Shown piece after piece: positions 61,247-64,000 of a stretch of 64,000 nt of DNA. Below the pieces are notes generated by a model. It did no database searches and was not told the DNA's origin. It worked only from the letters and a program-made list of their open reading frames with translations. The translations under genes and the position numbers were made by a program. The DNA comes from Camarhynchus parvulus (taxonomy: Eukaryota; Chordata; Aves; Passeriformes; Thraupidae): the NCBI RefSeq assembly GCF_901933205.1, contig NC_044582.1, positions 14,613,820-14,677,819 of the forward strand, in the 5' to 3' direction. Position 1 is the stretch's first letter. Each line of letters starts with the position of its first letter.

Positions 61247-61523
61247 CAGCAACCCACTGCTGCTGTATCCCTTTACTTTTCTCTATGCAAGTGCAGAGAC
61301 ATGTCTGGCTCTGGGGCTGGCAAACCCTGGTGAGATTGGAGGACCAAAACCCAGGTCGTGATTAAAGTTCAGTTGTCCAAACCTAGAGCCATTTTGGGGG
61401 GCCTTGCCTGTTGATGAGTTCTGAAACCATCCCCTGTGGGGTTTTTATTGCTGTGCACCATGACTGTTACTAGAGAAAATCCCTGGAACCATAAGCCCAT
61501 CCAAGGAGGTGGGTGCCATAATT
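61247..61523. other. Spacer between two local tandem duplications
   Basis: Ordinary sequence, nothing recognised. Confidence 0.5.
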
Positions 61524-61584
61524 AAAACCACCTCTGGGAAATGTGAGATGCATAAAACCACCCTCTGGGAAATGTGAGATGCAT
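61524..61584. repeat. 30/31-bp direct tandem duplication
   Basis: AAAACCACCTCTGGGAAATG...GATGCAT (30 bp) is followed at once by a second copy with one extra C (31 bp). Near-identity points to a recent duplication. Confidence 0.95.
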
Positions 61585-61896
61585 TTTAGCCTTAAGAGAA
61601 TGTGGCCTTCTTATGTAAAACTGCTTAAGGCCAAGGCTTGAAGACCTTGGACTCATGGCAGAGAGTCCTTCCTCCCCACATGGCTCCAGTTTGAGCTCCC
61701 AAAGACCTGAAGTTCTTGCTCTGCTCTGTAATTTGCAAACCTCTCCCTTTCACGAGCATTTCCTGGTGTTTTTTATGAAGCAGGATGTCCAGAGCTGCTG
61801 ATCCATAACTCACTCTGCCAGGTTGTGTCTCCTGTCAGCAAAAAGTCTTGTAACCAATTTCTTTTCTTTCTTGTGTCTCCTGCTGTAACCTTCAAG

Positions 61897-62227
61897 CACA
61901 CAAACTGGTGCCTTTGAGATGGAGAGGGACGTGAGGCAGCTTGGATGTGCAGAGCCCTCCTCTGCCAGGGAAGTCTTTGTCCTTCCTGCGTCTGGGATCA
62001 AGTCACTTCTCATTTATCCAGCGGCAACTTCTGCCTGCGATGTCCCAGCTCTCCTCATGGGTGACAGTGACACCAGATGGCAGCAGTGGCTTTCGGATCC
62101 GGCTCTGGGTGAAGATGCTGGCAAATGTTTCTCTGCATCCCAGCTTTCCTCAGTGCTTTCCTTCAGCTCAATCAGTTCCGGCACGAGCCCTCAAAATGAA
62201 ATTGCACCGAGTATCTACGTGCTGTAG
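61897..62227 (+). CDS. Candidate terminal coding exon, unknown product
   Basis: A long pyrimidine tract (TTTCTTTTCTTTCTTGTGTC, then CTCCTGCTGTAACC) ends in TTCAAG, a good splice acceptor at 61895-61896. The frame is closed by TAA (61886-61888) just upstream of the acceptor. It then stays open for about 109 codons to TAG 62225-62227, so the open stretch matches an exon's span. About eight CpGs are kept in the last 250 bp although the surroundings are CpG-poor. The peptide begins TQTGAFEMERDVRQLGC. It has an acidic/Trp segment (GDSDTRWQQWLSDPALGEDA), a Ser-rich segment, and ends SPQNEIAPSIYVL. There is no clear membrane span or motif, and I do not recognise the family. An in-frame ATG at 61919 could alternatively start a 102-codon ORF. 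No AATAAA was seen in the next few hundred bases. A real last exon and a chance ORF are both possible. Confidence 0.35.
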
Positions 62228-64000
62228 TTATTTAGTGTGTCAAAATGATACACAGAGACCAACTTAGAAGGTCAAGAAAGAGAATTCCTATCTTCAGATG
62301 TGCTTTAATTAATCACTTTGTGGCTTGGATGATGCACTGACAAGAGAAAGCAAAGACCAGGATTTTTGAAGGTCATGGGAACTTCAGGGTGCCTGGTTAA
62401 AGTGATTGCTCACTGACCATCTGAGGAGCTGCCAGGGGGTAAGTGAGGATTTGTGCCATCCTGCATCTTTGGTCCTTGGTCTCATGAGGCTTTGGAAGAT
62501 GCTGGATGGCTCTGGCTTCATCATGGTAGAGTCTCCTGTCCACTGTGCCCTGGCACCAATCCTGCACTGCCACTCCTGCCTGCCAGGCCCACACAGGGGT
62601 CAGCGCTGAAACTGTGGCAAGGACCAAAAGCTGGGCCAGGAGGTCACAGGCTGTGTCTTCTTAAGATGCTCTCACCTAACAAACCTCCTTTTAGGAGTGG
62701 AATATGAGGCCTTGAATGCATTTTGTTTATGATGATGCCCAAATATTTGTTGAATTTCTTTTAATTGATCTGGAGGCTATCAACTTACCTGTTAGCCACT
62801 CCAGAGATTATTACTGTACTAACTGCAAACAGGAAAAGAGAATACCCACCCTGGATGACTGACTGTTCTGTGTGTTGGGGTAGAGAGCTCCAGCAAAGAG
62901 AAAGAACAGAGCCAAATCCCAGTGACTGAGGGATCACTTTTAGTGATGGACAAAAATAGAGAAACCCCAGTAAGTGCCATGCTTGTTCCTCAGATTTTGG
63001 AATGGGACCAAAACCAACTAAAGTGATGCTAAGTAATTCACACTGGCACACTTTAAAACAGTTTTAAGCAGCTCAGCAGTGAGAATCATTTGGTTCAACA
63101 GAGGAGCTGGACATTTTCAGGTTAAATAAGAGGAAACACTGATATAGTCCAGGAATCCTGCTAGGTTTTCCCTCCTAGATACTAATTACTGCATTTTAAC
63201 TTCTCTGCTACTCTCACTGACCTGGTTTGCAAACAGAAACAAACCATTACAGCTTCATTTATGCAGGGCAGTGACCCTGCAAGTAGCAGGATAGGAGACC
63301 TGGGCTCAGTATTCTCTTTACCTGTGCCCAGGAGCTTGGGAAAATTCAAATTTTAAGGAAAAACCTCTGGAATCAGGAAAACCTCAGAAAATCCACTAAT
63401 CCTGGATTGCAGGCTTAGTTTCTTTTATCTGTCTTCACTACCCCTGGGCAAACCACTGGGCTGGTCTCCAGTGTGCCCATGGGATGAGCCTGGAGGGGCA
63501 GGAGAGGCTGGAATGGATTCCTCTCAATGGGCTCTATCAGAGTTTGGAACATGAAGCCCCTTCAGACAGGACTGGCAGTGTCTCCTACACACTGCTGCCT
63601 TGAAAACCTGATTTAGCCCACTAGATACTTTTATTGCCTAGAGCAGAGATCCTTTCCAGCACCAGGCAGAGTGGACTGGACCCTACTCTGGAGTTACCAG
63701 CTCTTAAACCAGCTCAGTAACCTGAAAACAACTGGTGGCACATGAACAAAACTGGGGGTGCTCACAACTGAAAGAGGAGCTTGCACTGGCTTTAGATACA
63801 ACAGTGTTGTGGCTTTGCAGCTTGGGATGCTGAGAAGGTGCTGCAGCATATTGCCTTGTAATAACATGAAGCAAAAGCTCAGCAGAAAGTCTGTGAACCA
63901 GATAAGATTGATTAAACAATTTCTAAGCAACGGGGTTGCACATAAAAATTTTATTAAAACCTCAAGTGTTAAATTTATTTCCTGGGTCTGTCACCACTAT
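62228..64000. other. Unique sequence, no gene seen
   Basis: If the 61.9 kb candidate is a last exon, the first part of this stretch would be its 3'UTR. I see no AATAAA, and the first ATTAAA-type hexamer is near the right edge (about 63,953). No repeat recognised. Confidence 0.45.

Noticed and set aside
1..64000. CRISPR array, bacterial operon, phage or plasmid features, tRNA or rRNA genes
   Set aside because: None is present that I can recognise. Repeat families and base texture are those of vertebrate nuclear DNA, and the only regular array is a direct tandem minisatellite without spacers.

Overview
The window reads as intergenic and/or intronic nuclear DNA from a bird, most likely a passerine. 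The support is direct: five 3'-end fragments of the avian CR1 LINE (four antisense, one sense), two LTR pieces that resemble passerine endogenous-retrovirus LTRs, many short homopolymer and penta/di/trinucleotide repeats, sparse CpG outside a few small clusters, and no long convincing open reading frames apart from those forced open by a tandem repeat. There is no bacterial or phage gene organisation, no CRISPR array, and no tRNA or rRNA gene that I recognise. The species assignment is inference from repeat families recalled from memory.

Layout. Positions 1-16,000 are mostly unique sequence with an isolated CpG-dense patch near 5.0 kb, a CR1 3' end near 10.0 kb and a CR1 stub near 12.7 kb. 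At 16.0-16.8 kb lies a 15/16-bp minisatellite of about 49 units, C-rich on the + strand and G-rich on the - strand. From 17 to 30 kb the sequence is unique with long poly-T tracts, an AT-rich block almost free of ORFs (21.6-22.4 kb), a (CAG)8 run and a (TATCC)n array. From 30 to 44 kb there are CR1 pieces at 30.6, 33.7 and 43.0 kb, a perfect 15-bp inverted repeat at 35.5 kb, and CpG clusters around 39.8-40.2 kb. From 44 to 49 kb there are two exon-like open stretches (44.3-44.5 kb on -, 48.1-48.3 kb on +) and an antisense LTR fragment at 46.5 kb. The last 15 kb hold an (AAAAT)n array at 55.8 kb, an apparently solo ERVL-like LTR at 58.1-58.6 kb, two small local duplications at 61.2 and 61.5 kb, and the best candidate coding exon of the window at 61.9-62.2 kb on +.

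No complete gene can be called. The exon candidates rest on splice-site context, frame and local CpG retention only. I could not assign any of them to a protein family, and several stop-free stretches of similar length here are probably chance. I see no new multi-gene system. The items most worth checking are the G-quadruplex-prone minisatellite, the 61.9 kb and 44.4 kb exon candidates, the 35.5 kb hairpin, and the small CpG clusters that could mark promoters.
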